Origin: Tanypteryx hageni | Lineage: Eukaryota; Arthropoda; Insecta; Odonata; Petaluridae | Direction of reading: 5' to 3' | Assembly (NCBI GenBank): GCA_028673005.1 | Contig: CM054113.1 | Location: 68,739,850-68,803,849 of the forward strand | Length of the DNA stretch: 64,000 nucleotides | Part shown: positions 49,335 to 61,230 of the stretch, in pieces | How positions within the stretch are numbered: position 1 is the first letter of the stretch | How the letters are laid out: every line of letters begins with the position of its first letter | Notes under the pieces: model-generated | The model's input: the letters and a program-made list of their open reading frames with translations, nothing else | What the model was told of the DNA's origin: nothing | Database searches by the model: none | Translations under genes and position numbers: made by a program

Positions 49335-49705
49335 CCAACGCAGTTTTCATCATCCATTGCACTATAACCCCAAGTCGGACAGAGGCCTCCTCTTATGAGG
49401 TCCATTAGTTTCATAAGTTTTACGCGGGTAAGTTGCCAGTCTATCGTAAAACCGCCTTTCTAGATGGATAACATCATATCCGCAAACAGACTGGAGGAGG
49501 GAAATCCCTACTCTTTAACTGAGAACCAAAGTGGCAGAGTAATGAACATCCCTTTCGAAAGACGGAGTGCTGCTCTTACGTGTTCTCCTCACAGCATAGA
49601 AGTCGGGGCGGGTCAAGCGTCCATCAGAATTCGAACCCGGGTCCCGTACGTGGACGGCCAGCACTCAAAACAGTCTGCCATCTCTTTTAAAAAGCTAACA
49701 TATAA
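49335..49705 (-). mobile_element. tRNA-headed SINE with LINE-like tail
   Basis: On -, TGGCAGACTGTTTTGAG near 49682 resembles an A box. GACCCGGGTTCGAATTCTG at about 49644-49626 is a T-arm/B-box sequence, about 45 bases later as expected. The body continues to GAGGAGGCCTCTGTCCGACT near 49400-49380 and ends ATGGATGATGAAAAC. The GAGGAGGCCT word and the GATGA-type end resemble tails of insect LINE-mobilised SINEs, recalled from experience rather than searched. Total about 370 bp. Confidence 0.6.
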
Positions 49706-50885
49706 TAGCCATGGACTTCCTGCCTTTCACCTATCAATTACAGAAATGGGATAAATAACAGCATTAAAAATGAAAGACTCGCGGTTTTAAACATGTTGAC
49801 TACGCCAAACGAGCACCGGCGAATACCACGGAAGACGACAATTCTTTTGAAGAAATGAATATCGATCATCCGTTTTATGGCTATTGGAATTAGCGTCGAA
49901 ACATTAGTCAGATTAAAGTAAAAATAACTAAACACAATAATTAAATTTGTGAATATGTATTTGATTCGGGCCGATTATTTCGACAGCAATGTAAACATAC
50001 TCCAATGCAAGTGGATTCGAATTGGTGACCTTATCATCGGGAACATGTTTTAACAACTAAAAAAAATAACAACAACAACTATTTGAGCGAATGCCTAGGC
50101 CAGATATGGCAAATACGTGGCACGTTGGCGATTTTACTTGGCACGCGTAAGCTTGTATTTTTTTGTATAAAATATGAAGTTTCTTAGAGAAGTGGTAAAC
50201 TAGTGGCACGCGAAAATTCTGATGATTCACTTTACTTTTTGGCACTCGACAGAAGAATCAATTGCCATCCCTGGCATAGAGTTTGAATTGAAGGGGGTGA
50301 CGAAATGGTATTTTTAAAATAGTACTAAACTATGAACAAAAAAATTCAGCCACGTTTACTCGATTCGAAATGATAAATATTCTTGGGCGAGGTGCCTTGA
50401 ATTGTCTCAATGGAATCCGGAGCCGCCCCAATCCGTGAGCAAATAGAAAGAGAGATGGTGAGTGGGCGGAGGAGAGAGATGGACACAGGATAAACGGAAC
50501 GCGGGTACGATAAACTACGAAGATACGTTGAGTAAAACCGTGGATTTATCAAACACGATATTACATGTCTACGCTCCACCCGAATGTCTAAGGGAGGATA
50601 CTCTCCGATCTTTACGTCACGGACAATCTTTCCTCTCCTCCTACTACAAAAACGTAAATGAAGGAGGTAATGCACAGCCGTATCCAGTGATAATTTACCG
50701 CGCGCCATTTATAACCCTAACAATTTTAGAAACGACAGTGACATTATATCGATTATTACTACATTAATAGAACGTTTGAGCTCCTAATCACATTTTCCCT
50801 GCAACGTGTCAAGCTCTATTTAGAAGTGAATATCGGTAATATGCCTCTAAAATATGACAAACGCTGTCTCTTTAAAGGCAGATCT
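49706..50885. other. AT-rich spacer, nothing recognised
   Basis: Short frames only; no repeats or signals identified. Confidence 0.5.
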
Positions 50886-50889
50886 GCAT

Positions 50890-50990
50890 TACGACTACAA
50901 AGCAGCCATCATAAGTGGAATCTAAAATGAAGAATCTACAATCGGTGAATCGCCAATGATGACGGCTGCTTCGTAGCTGAAATTCACATT
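50890..50990. repeat. Imperfect inverted repeat (foldback)
   Basis: CTACAAAGCAGCCATCAT at about 50898-50915 pairs with the segment around ATGATGACGGCTGCTTCGTAG at about 50957-50977, leaving a loop of about 40 bases. The right arm and the CACATTTGG that follows resemble part of 44812-44846, so the two may share ancestry. Confidence 0.5.
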
Positions 50991-51062
50991 TGGATTTCAA
51001 AGACTTTTAAGGATACTGGGGAAACGTAGTTTTTCAATATAATTAATGCAATACTTCAAAAT

Positions 51063-51312
51063 CAGGGTTGGGCAAACTACGGTCCCCGAGAGATGAAAAA
51101 TTTAACACAAATTCATATTATTCTGGCAAAATTACGGTAAAGTAACCTTTAATTTTGAAATAACAACTCTAAAATCCTCATTTTTACTTGGTTTCTACTT
51201 GCATGGTACCTCAGAATCTCTAGGTAACTCCGATTAAAACTGAAGCATTGGCAACTTTCAATGCGGCCTGCCAAAAGAATCGATGCGGCCCGGCATGTAG
51301 AAAAGGTCGATC
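51063..51312. mobile_element. hAT-like element, degraded right end
   Basis: The left end CAGGGTTGGGCAAACTACGG is a classic hAT terminus. Toward the right, TGCGGCCTGCC and GATGCGGCCCGGCATGTAG match the usual subterminal region of this kind of element, but the final inverted terminus has decayed. The right boundary is approximate. Confidence 0.65.
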
Positions 51313-53230
51313 AGCCATTTTAAATGACCAGCATGGCGTTATAAAACTGCGAACCGCAGATACATTGACTTTTTCAATTCGATTCCAGCCACAATACAAG
51401 CTCGATAATCCTCTCTTGAATACGTGTAACTTTACGTCAAAACGTAACCGTAGTTTGAAGTTACCTTCGTGATTGATTCGACATAAGCCGCGAATTTAAC
51501 CCGGTTCTTTTGCAGCAATTAAAAAAAAAAACGTTTCATTCGGCGGCGTACTACAAGACGTACACTTCCTCCCAATTCCGAAAAAGGAAACGCGCGCTGC
51601 GAGAGCGCGCAGAACGCACGGAACCCCAAACAAAAGTTTCACTGCCGAAAAGGCGGACCTCGTCCTTGATGGCATTCGTACAACAAACAACGAGGTGCCC
51701 TCGCGGCTCCGCCGGTCATTGTCTAGTGTTTGAGGCCCTCCTCGTCCTCCCCCCCCCCTCCACCTTCCCTCATAATCAACCCTTTCATTCCACGGGAAAA
51801 CATTGACCCTTCGAGCGCACGCACACACACAAACACGTCATACGAGCGCTCCGGCGAGCAGAAACTGCTATCCACCGCGATCGAAGCAATGAAACAGTCG
51901 ATAAATTACCCCGCGGAATGGCGGGAAGGGTTGGGAGAGGGGAGGATGAGGACGCGGAGCAAATGGACGGCTTTATTTAATTTTCTTTTTTTTTAAAGCG
52001 ATTCGGTCGAAGGGAATTGAATAATTCGAAGAGTTTCCTACGAGACGAGAGTCGTCTGGAACTCACGACGGGAGAGATTTTCTTCCCAAATGATCGAAAC
52101 CGCTTTTATCGCGGCCACGTTCTGTATAAGGCGCGAGTGGCATTTTCAACTGGTCTGCTTTCATTGTTATTTTTATTTTTTTTAAAAGAGATAGCGAATA
52201 TATAGCTTATTTGGCGCCGTCTCGTTCGAACGAATGCTCTTTTTTAAGTAAGATAGATAGATAGAGAGAGCAAATATATTTGTTGAATCGTGCCTCTTTT
52301 ATCCCCTGCAAGAGTGAGAGAGAGAGATACCGAATTCTTTGCCTGCTTAATTGGCCGTGCACGGTCGATTGCCAGGGGATCCAACCGTAGAGACGAAAGC
52401 ATTGTTGAGAGATGGCGGTCAGACAACAATTCGTAGAAAATTAACGAAGTCGCGAGGGCGTTGATTTTTTTAGTCCTCAGTATTCTTTAACCATAGTATT
52501 ATTTTGGTTGTATTTAAATATAATTTTGATGGCAAGAGGTTCGTCAACGTGTACGCACTGAGCGAAACTGCAGGTTGATAAGGTTCGTCTAGAGTCGTAA
52601 GGTTGGTAGAATGGAAGGATACACGTATCTAACATCTAAAATGACAAAATAAAATCACAAGTTTTACTTTCTAAAGCGGGATAATTTGAACTTAACTTTT
52701 TCAGAGCATCAATTTTAACATAAATGTTTTTTTCTGATTATTTAAATTTATGCCTGATGTATGCTTGTAACGGATATTAAAGACTTCAAGACACTACAAT
52801 GAACTTAGTATGACAAAATAATGAATGCACGATTCTCGTCGACAAGGTTCAACCTCGACCAGCATAATTTCTTAGTAGGAATGCCCCCTCTAATGTACCA
52901 AGATATAAGTGATGTTTACAGGTCGAACCGAATTGTCTGAAACATTTCTATAGCGAGAAAATTATTTATTCCGACTAATCCACATGAAAGATCGCTCTAA
53001 ATGAGAAAATATTGCTCCTCAAACTCTTCGGGATCGTAAAGTGTACAATTCAAAACGTGGGCACGAATTTGCCACGATGCAGCATAGATTCATATTTCTC
53101 TGTAATTTTTATACCGAGCTCTCCATTCGCATGACCTCGGCAATCAACTCTCAGATTTCACTGAAAATTTTGATTTAGGTACTTTCGTTAGCTCTTAAAT
53201 GACCTCGTACAATTCCGCAAGTGCTCTAAT
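51313..53230. other. Spacer with minor simple repeats
   Basis: A GC hairpin (GCGCGCT, loop GCGAG, AGCGCGC) lies at 51592-51610. A C run is at 51750-51760 and an AGATAG/GAGA microsatellite at 52250-52271. No gene supported. Confidence 0.5.
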
Positions 53231-53423
53231 TAAGAACTGTGTTATTATCATTACGTCCTAAGACTAAAACGATGGTTTTTAACGTAATTAAGTGCTTCGG
53301 AAGTCTCACTGTCGTCCGTAAAAAGCGTTTACCTAGGGTGAAAAGTTCATTGCAATCGACGGAAGCGTAGGGACCGTGAGAATAGAAAAAGAAGGAAAAC
53401 CATGCCCATGGAAGGACCACCAA

Positions 53424-53434
53424 TGCGCATGCGC
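53424..53434. promoter_or_regulatory. NRF-1/Ewg-type palindrome
   Basis: TGCGCATGCGC is an exact match to the NRF-1 family consensus, next to an inverted CCAAT-type box (ACCAATG at 53418-53424) in a CpG-rich patch (53400-53480). This could mark a core promoter. No transcript structure could be attached; the overlapping - strand frame at 53226-53699 has no known domain. Confidence 0.35.
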
Positions 53435-53439
53435 GCCTG

Positions 53440-54249
53440 ATGCCGAAACGCCGGGCCGCCGCAGCCGACAGGTGACGCAGGGTTAGACGAGAGTTTTTAA
53501 GAGTGGGTAGAGGTGGGAAGAGGAAGAGGGACGTGGGAGGTTGTGTGGCCGAGGTGGAGAGAGGATGAGGAGCGGAAGGGGAGACCCTCTTGGGCGTCTG
53601 CAGCAAAGTCCACGACGGATGGATGGACACGGGCTGGGTAGGATTGCCAACCGAATGGCTTTTAAAACTTTCGTGCGAAGCGTTCCATCGAAAAAGCATA
53701 TAGGGTTTTAAAATTCGAGAGACGATCCAAGGGAAAAATTATTAACTTGGCGTTTCTTCAAAATAAATAATGAAACGCTCAACTTTCTTCAAAACGATTC
53801 ACTAAAAAAATTCCTCGCAAAATTCACATTTTATATTCTACCCAAAATTCCTTGAGTTTCCTGTTTGTTATTCTGCACCAGTGCGAATGAAAACTCTTCT
53901 CTAAAAGTCGAGCGTTGCATAAATTTAGCCGATTGGTGAAAACCGTAGAGTTATGCATAAAAAACCCATACGACTGCATTTTATTTGTGGTTAGTTCGAT
54001 GCTTCAATATAAGGTAATTTATGCTTACGCCAACTTCAAGGAAATAAGACCTTAAATGCTAAATTCTAAGATTAAAAATAGGTTCACTTTTAATCAAAAT
54101 CTTTTTCAAGGACGAAAATACCTTTGGAAATCCCGCTTTACTCGAAAAACTACGAAACCCATAAAAGGACAGAAATGACAAATCTAGTGTATTTTTTTGC
54201 GACTTAAATCGAAAAAAAAAGATAAGAGACGCAGTATATTGCTCGACAA

Positions 54250-54250
<1 letters not shown>
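53440..54250. other. AT-rich spacer, nothing recognised
   Basis: Only short frames and no repeats. Confidence 0.45.

Positions 54251-54251
<1 letters not shown>

Positions 54252-54317
<66 letters not shown>
54252..54317. repeat. (TA)n microsatellite
   Basis: About 33 TA dinucleotides without interruption. Two shorter runs, at 54495-54512 and about 54764-54788, accompany the duplicated unit next to it. Confidence 0.97.
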
Positions 54318-54319
<2 letters not shown>

Positions 54320-54731
54320 TCTCTCTGTAGCTGAAGAAGGAGTAGTTCCGAAAGCTTTACGTTTGTGATGTTTCTGTGTTTTTGTGTTATTTTACGTGTG
54401 TCGCTTCGACATCCCCGGGGCCTCGCCAACCTGAAGTCGTCTGATTGGAGAGTGCTCACTGGGTTTCCTCATCCCAACACCTTGTTGACATCCATATATA
54501 TATATATATATATGGATGTCAACAAGGTGTTGGGATGAGGAAACCATGAGTTCTCTCTCTGTAGCTGAAGAAGGAGTAGTTCCGAAAGCTTTACGTTTGT
54601 GATGTTTCTGTGTTTTTGTGTTATTTTACGTGTGTCGCTTCGACATCCCCGGGGCCTCGCCAACCTGAAGTCGTCTGATTGGTGAGTGCTCACTGGGTTT
54701 CCTCATCCCAACACCTTGTTGACATCCATAT
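54317..54731. repeat. Direct duplication of ~181 bp at 234-bp spacing
   Basis: 54317-54497 recurs at 54551-54731 with a single mismatch by my reading (GGAGAG versus GGTGAG near 54449/54683). Each copy has TCTCTCTCTGTAGCTGAAG at its start and GACATCCATATAT at its end. Such near-identity means either a very recent duplication or a mobile unit. Each copy contains CTGAAGA, a short GGA/TCC stem, then GAAA (54331-54354 and 54565-54588). The open frames on - across the copies are not genes. Confidence 0.93.
54462..54545. repeat. 84-bp palindrome with TA centre
   Basis: The 33 bases at 54462-54494 are the exact reverse complement of 54513-54545; the middle 18 bases are TA repeats. The left arm is the end of repeat copy 1. 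The right arm is an inverted copy of the same end, so this is a head-to-head joint of repeat ends. Confidence 0.95.
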
Positions 54732-55199
54732 ATTCATTTTACCTTTCCTTTTCCGTAAGTTGTTATATATATATATATATATATATATGGAAACCTTCGT
54801 CGCCATATGGTTACGTGCATAAATACTACACATAACAATCGATTGGCCCTTCAATTGACAGCGCACACCGACTCCAGCAAATTGCATTGTCTTGTACTCA
54901 ACAGCTCGCCCCTGCAGACTATAAAAAAACCTCTCCTCCAGTCGCCACACTTCCGTTTTTGTATTTAACCGCACCGGCGAAAACGCCCACCTCTTTTGTG
55001 AAAAAAAAGATCGACGTTATTTCTCCCTTTCTGGGATTATCCGACGCAACAAATGTCAACCACTTCTTTCTCTCTCACTCCCGAGCTTTTAAAACAAAAA
55101 GATCCGACGCATTCGGAGAAATTAGTCGAATAAAATTCTCTTTTTATCCCAATTCGTCCCACCGTTCCCCCATCTAGACAAATTACCATGCGAACCATT

Positions 55200-57170
55200 A
55201 CCATAGCGACGAACCACACCCATGTGTTCCCAGCTCCCGATACTTTCTTTCATCTCCCCTATCTCGACCCACACCTCCCCCCCCCTCACTTCCTCTCACC
55301 CTTAGATACCTATAACATACTCCCCTCCCTTCAAAGCCCCACACCTCCGCCCAAACTCCCATTGGCGTGAGTATCCCGCTGCGATAGAAAGATAGAGAAA
55401 CAACCACTTCTCTATTTCCGGTGCTTTTTGTCCCCTCTTCCCATTACCCTCCCCCACAACACCGCTCCCCCATTCCACCTTTCAAAACCGTCTCCGTCGC
55501 TTTTACCCCACTCCCTATACGTTTCCCTTTCTTTCCCTCTCTCTCCTCTTCCATGGCATAAAACTTTCTCTCTACGCTCTTTCTCCTAGCATTTCCTTCC
55601 CTACCAATCCTTTTTCATACATCTAAACCTATTTCCATTAAATTACACATATAGGGTGTTTGACAAAGAAGTGCATCAGGTTTTTTATTATAATTACCGG
55701 ACAGATAATACTGGATTAAACATATCCAACTTTATTCGCTCTTTATCGTCCCCTGAATATCCGGCTTCGGTAGAAGGATAGAATGAGCATCCGGAGGCTA
55801 ATGCTAGGGTCACAGTTTCGAGTCCTTACGCAAGTAAGGATGTTTGTATTATAATCTCCGAGTTATGTGTTGTAGATAAGTTTCTACCATCTCAATTTCG
55901 TCATTAATTAATACATGGGCGATGAGCAATAATATAATTATTAGTAGTACAAAACGCGGCTTCAAGGATATGAGTATAAGGAGTCGAATGCTAGGGTCGC
56001 ACGTTCGAGTACGGACGCATCTGTTAGACTGTCCGAGTAACATGTTAGTTTCTACAATCACAATTTAGTCTTAATTTATGAAAGCGGCATATTTGACTGT
56101 TATTAGTATAAAAATTCCACTCTGGATCCTTTTTAATGACAAATGTCTCTTTCCTGTTCGCTATGTACCCTAAATCCCCCTATCATCTGCTAACTTAATA
56201 TAGAAAACTTTCAACTTTTCCATAAATTTATGCTCGCCTTCTGTTCCCTCATCATAAATCTATGAATCGCGTTATCCTTTTCTACTTCCCATTTTCGATC
56301 TTCTCTCTTCCCATTTCGCCTTCTTTTACCCTTTTATCTCTATCTCCTGTTCGGTCAGCATTTCCATCCGAGCGTCACTCTCACCTCTCCGCGCTGAAAT
56401 AATACTTATCGGAACATCTCTCTCTCTCTCTCAATTTCTCTCTTCCGTCCTCTTACCCCCAGAAAGTCTCCTTTCAATCATCCCTTATCTTCCTCTCTAT
56501 TCCCCTCGCCAATCCAATCTTCTTTCCCATCCCCTCTCCTACGATTTTTCCCTCCTCTCCCTTTCTCCCTCCACTCTCCCTCCATTTCTCTCCTCTCTAT
56601 AGCCTCAATCTCGCCAAAATAAAGGCTTTTGTCTGTCTGCCTCTCTGACTCTATCCCTCCATCCCACCTCCGTCTACGCACTCCCACTTCTCTCCATCTC
56701 TCCCTCTTCTGTCTCCTCTGGTATTTTCCTCACTCTTCTTTTCTCTCTTCCCATCCTTCACTTTCCCTTCTATATCATCCCTCTCTCCACCTCACTCTAT
56801 TCCTCCCAACCTCACTCCCTCCCTCCCAACTTCCCTCTCAACCTCACTCTCTCCCTCCCAACCTTTCTCTCTCTCTCTCTCCCTTCCAACCTTTCTCTCT
56901 CCCTCCCAACCTTCCTCTCTCCTTCCCAACTTCTCTCTCCCTCCCAACCTCACTCTCTCCCTCTCAACCTCAATATCTCTTCCAACCTCACTCTCTCCCA
57001 ACCTCACTCCTTCACTTCCAATCTCAATCTCTCCCTTCTCATCACATCTCTACCTTTAGCATTCTCCCCCCTCCTCAACTCTTTTATTTGCCAACTTCCA
57101 CCCACCACCATCCCACGCCCTTTACCCCCCTTTCTTTCTCCACCTACCCCTCCCGTAGCGTCCCTCCCTC
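55200..57170. repeat. Pyrimidine-rich tract with CTCTCCCTCCCAACCT units
   Basis: Several CT/C-rich blocks occur at 55240-55620, 56280-56360 and 56400-57170. The last has a loose 15- to 18-bp unit containing CTCCCTCCCAACCT. It is the only long tract in this window with pyrimidines on the + strand. The 192-codon frame at 56629-57207 is Ser/Leu/Pro low complexity, not a gene. Confidence 0.85.
55775..56045 (+). repeat. Two diverged tRNA-like repeats about 187 bp apart
   Basis: GCTAGGGTCACAGTTTCGAGTCC at about 55803 (split here as GCTAGGGTCAC plus AGTTTCGAGTCC) and GCTAGGGTCGCACGTTCGAGT at about 55990 share a B-box-like TTCGAGT. Both are followed by similar TCCGAGT-A text and preceded by GGAG(G/T)C-AATGCT. 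Probably two copies of a short tRNA-derived repeat. Confidence 0.45.
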
Positions 57171-57207
57171 AACTCCACTCGGCCGACACCGCCGGCTGGC
57201 ACTGTGA

Positions 57208-57767
57208 TCAACCCAGCATAAAGAACCTTCGGAAAGCGATTGACTCACCGTCGGATGCATTCCGAAAAAAAATAAATAATAATAAAAAAGGAACAAAAGG
57301 GTGACGTGCTTCAAAAATAAAACTAACACGACGATCGAGTGGTCGGAAACGCTTTTAGGAAATAATAACTCGCTAAAATACAGGTTTGGCTTTTTTTGTC
57401 GAGAAGATATCAGTTCGCCGACCATTAAAAACGGGATGCTGTTGCTATGCGTGATCCAGTCCCTAAGTAATCAATGGAGTTAACGATACTGCTAGGGGAG
57501 AACAATCTAGAGAAATAGCAAATGGGTGGACCAGAATGTTTAATTTGATTATATCTTCCCGAGGACGAAATGCAAATATCCTGGTTCACTGTCAACGCCC
57601 AATTTCCACCATGAAGTAATCATTTATTAAAAAGTAGTCTATACAATATTTCGGATTAAAATTGCATGGTGCGAGAAACACACTTCCAAAATAATTCACA
57701 TAATCAAGGAAAACATCCAAGAATAAATTTGAAAGAGTTCTATCTAATGCAGAAAAACGCGGGTTGG
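57208..57767. other. Spacer, nothing recognised
   Basis: AT-rich sequence; the short frames show no motif. Confidence 0.45.
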
Positions 57768-57775
57768 AAAGAAAG

Positions 57776-58474
57776 TGGGCCCTGCGAATCTCAAAATATG
57801 GAACGAATCGAATCGTAAAATATTCGAATCTCGAATCGGGCAGTGTTTTTTACATTTAAGTCTCTCTAGGCTGAAGTATTTTATTTCTAATCACTATTTA
57901 GTTAGCTATCCAGTTTTTGTTTTTTTTTTGTTTGGTGTCAAGAATCTAAAACAAACACACCAAAAACAGTCACTTAAAAACAGTACACAACACAATTAAT
58001 CCTCAAGATGACGGGATGTTTTCGTCACGTTGTATCAGAATAACTGTACTAGGCTTTGTGATCTAATATACATAGCATAATAATTAGCCTATAGGTTGAA
58101 ACAATTAAAACATTACAAGAAAAAATACACTTTGTTTAAAATAAAACATACAAAGTTAGGATTATTTAAAATAATAAATCTTTCTTCTTCTTTGCCCATA
58201 ACAAAGTCTCGGCATTACGGTTAGACAGAGAATGTCGCAAGTCGGATAACATTAGGCCACCCATCGAATTTACCCGTTACCGAGTACCTTATATTTAGAG
58301 TATTACACTATGAGGGTTAAAATTAGACCACTAATTTAATAAGAACATATCAGACTTTCATTGGTCGATATATCGTCTGCCGATTCGAAATTTACGAATC
58401 GTTTTTTTGCGATATCGAATCGAATCTTTAAATCTTTAAATTCGAATCGAATCTCGAAGCTTCGCAGGGCCCTA
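57776..58474. mobile_element. Non-autonomous hAT element, 699 bp, perfect 8-bp TSD
   Basis: The left end TGGGCCCTGCGAA and the right end, read inward, TAGGGCCCTGCGAA, differ by one deleted base. Inside both ends are several CGAATCGAAT repeats in inverted arrangement. The flanking octamer AAAGAAAG is identical at 57768-57775 and 58475-58482. The interior is AT-rich and non-coding. Confidence 0.92.
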
Positions 58475-58727
58475 AAAGAAAGGGCATTTAATCAAACGAC
58501 ACGCAACTTATAAAATCTGGTTTTGTTTCAAGAGGAACGGGTCATATTTTAAATGTCATATTTTAATCCGAAAGGAGAAAAAATAGGATTTGCCATTCTT
58601 CCATCAACCTTTTCACTCCTAAATGTCGCCGCCACCTATCTTGGCATTGAGAGTCTGCAGTGAGCAAATTCCAAAATCTCTTTATACGCCTCCGCATTCG
58701 ACAGGATTTCATTATGCATATAAAGTT

Positions 58728-58806
58728 GGCAACTTGTGGTTGAAAGTGATAGGAAGGAGCCAGAGGACACTTCCTCTGTTGCGGGTTCGAAACCAGCCGC
58801 GACCAT
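58728..58806 (+). mobile_element. tRNA-like (SINE head) segment
   Basis: GTGGTTGAAAGTGATAGG at about 58734 resembles an A box. CAGAGG-ACACTT-CCTCTG (58760-58777) forms an anticodon-like hairpin, and GCGGGTTCGAAACC (58780-58793) is a B box. The pieces come in tRNA order, but the stems are too imperfect for a working tRNA. Confidence 0.45.
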
Positions 58807-60650
58807 AGAAGCTTACGCTAGCCATTTTTAAAGACCCGTTTGCAATTCGCCTGGATTTAAGAGTACGTCAGTGCAGATATAAATACTTCGAGGTTTTGGC
58901 TTATGCTAATTATAACGATTTAACCTCCATCAGGAAATCTTTTTTCATAAGTTAGCAAAGTACAAAAACAAATAATTCACAATTCGTCCCTTTTTTAAAC
59001 AAAATCGCATCGCAGTATTGCTGTGCAAATGCAGATGCAGTGCAGGCTTAGAAGTGCGAAACGTTGGCTACATTGGTCGTTGAAGCAGACTGCATCTGAC
59101 CCTCCCCGGCTGCCACCTCCCTCCCCCTCTCTCCGACCCTCCCTTTTTTCCAGTCTCCCTTTTCAAAACAAGGGAAGCGAAGGAGACGACCACCATCCAT
59201 CCATTTGCTCCCTCACAACCCTCCCTCTCTTTCTCATCTTTCTCCACGACACGCTGCAGGCACCGCTGAACACACGCACATACAGACACACACACACGCC
59301 CTATGAAAACATCCACTCGCCTTCAAAAACACTTCCGAAGGTCCATCCTACACGGGACACAAATTAAAACGATTAAGAGCAAAACTCAAATGGACGTTTT
59401 TTTCGCGCAAAATGTGCGTAGCCGCAAAACCTGAACAAATGGAGTCGCATCTTTGACTAAAAGCGAGCCGAAACAAGATGTCCACCATAAAAATTAACGT
59501 AACCAAAGTTTACTTCAATCTGTATTAAAAAGGGTGAAAACAATACAGTCTTCGAAACTTCAAGATACAGATGTTCTAGTAGAAGGGGTTCAACAGTACA
59601 ATCCTAAGTGTAGTGTTGAAAGTAGTCCATTGCGCAATGCAATATTCTTGAAAATGGCCGTATTGGACAATACCGTCTTGCGAAAATTTAATATTTTATG
59701 GAAAAAATAATGTGTATGTATAAGCTACGAGCCTTCTCGAGTCAATAACATTTTAAGCAAAATGCAGAGCACGCTTAATTCAGGACTGCATATAATTAAA
59801 GTGTGCACATGTTGGGTACACAAGTATCAATTTCATTTAACCATGTATAATAAAATTATAATGCACTTCCTAAGTAAAGAACTCTATATCCGGGCGAAAA
59901 CAAAATCAACTCTTTTTTAAATTACTCCGGCGGGTATTAAAACATATTGTTACGTATTCTCGGCCGTTCTTCCCGAGTATTACGAAGAAGCAAAGAAGTA
60001 CTCGAGGAATACTCTTTTAATTTTTTAATGGCGGACCTCTCCAATCTCCAACAAATCAGATAAACATAGTATCGTAAAACATGAACAAGTTGTCAAGCAG
60101 ATAAACAGCAACTAAAAACATCAAGTCGTCGAAGATCTTAAAGATCGGTACAATATACATCCGTCGAAAGACCCATGCGGGCGCGGCTACTCCACGGCAA
60201 CCAACCAAATATCAATATATCGCCGTATCAGGTTCTAGCTTATGAAAATGCCCATCTTTTCTCTTGAATTTCCGTTTTATATCGGCCTACAGAAAGGGCT
60301 TTGACGTCTGATGACACGAAAAATTCATTTTTAGTGGTGACGGTAGTTTCGACAGGCACGTGGGCGGAGTAAAGAGAGTGGAGAGGTTGGAGAGAGGAGA
60401 AATTACTTTTATTAATAAAGAGGATTATGGACACAAAGAGACTAACACGAGATTAGGGAGGGTACATGCGCTACGTGGAAGCGGTGTAATTTTTTTCAGA
60501 TCCTTAACTCATATACATTACGTGCGACTTGTAAAGTGTAATTCGGCGGTTTTTAGTGGACGCATTCGACAGATTCGGGCAAGTAGGAATCTATCCTCAC
60601 TTGCCTCGTATTAACTGGCAGCAAATAGAACAAGTATGGAAAGGTGTAAT
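58807..60650. other. Spacer, nothing recognised
   Basis: A CT-rich patch at 59100-59245 and a CA-rich microsatellite at 59270-59299 are followed by AT-rich sequence without supported genes. Confidence 0.5.
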
Positions 60651-60689
60651 CCATGTCGGAATACAGAGTTTCCAAATCTTTGAGATCTA

Positions 60690-61230
60690 CAAATTTTAGT
60701 AAATCAGCCCAATACCAAATTTCATCAAAATACGTCAAGCGGTTCCCGATTTGAAACGGAGGTACGTTGTAAACTACATGTAGGTCTTCATGTAAACGAC
60801 GTAATTATTGTACGATTTTAACCAAAATTGAAATCGGTCGACCTATTTTAGTAAAACTCCCCAATACCAAATTTCATCAAAATACCTCCTGCGGTTCCCG
60901 AGTTGGAGCAGAGGTACGTTGTAAACTACATGTAGGTCTTCATGTAAAGTGGTCGTAATTTTTTTCTGATTTTAACCAAAATTGGAATCTGCCGACCAAT
61001 TTTAGTAAAACTACCCAATAACAAATTCATCAAAATACGCCCTGCGGTTCCCGAGTTGAAACGGACATTGTAAATGACATGTAGGTCTCCCTGTAAAGTG
61101 GTCGTAAATGTCTTCTGATTTTAACCAAAATTGGAATCGGTCGACAAATTTGACTAAAATTCCCACATATCAAATTTCATCAAAATACGTCCGACAGTTC
61201 CCGGGTTTTAACATGCGGACGGACGGAGTC
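60690..61230. repeat. Tandem array, ~151-bp units, 3.5 copies
   Basis: The word GCGGTTCCCGAGTTG, with variants, recurs at about 60739, 60891, 61044 and 61194, spaced 152, 153 and 150 bp. Each copy contains CCAAATTTCATCAAAATACG, TACATGTAGGTCTTCATGTAAA and TTTTAACCAAAATTGGAATC. The last copy is cut off by GCGGACGGACGGAGTCGACC (61212-61231). Copies are about 80-90% similar by eye. Confidence 0.88.

Noticed and set aside
56629..57207. 192-codon + frame rich in Pro/Ser/Leu
   Set aside because: Low-complexity translation of the pyrimidine tract.
58728..58806. A working tRNA gene
   Set aside because: A- and B-box-like words are present, but the acceptor and T stems do not pair well; a SINE head fits better.
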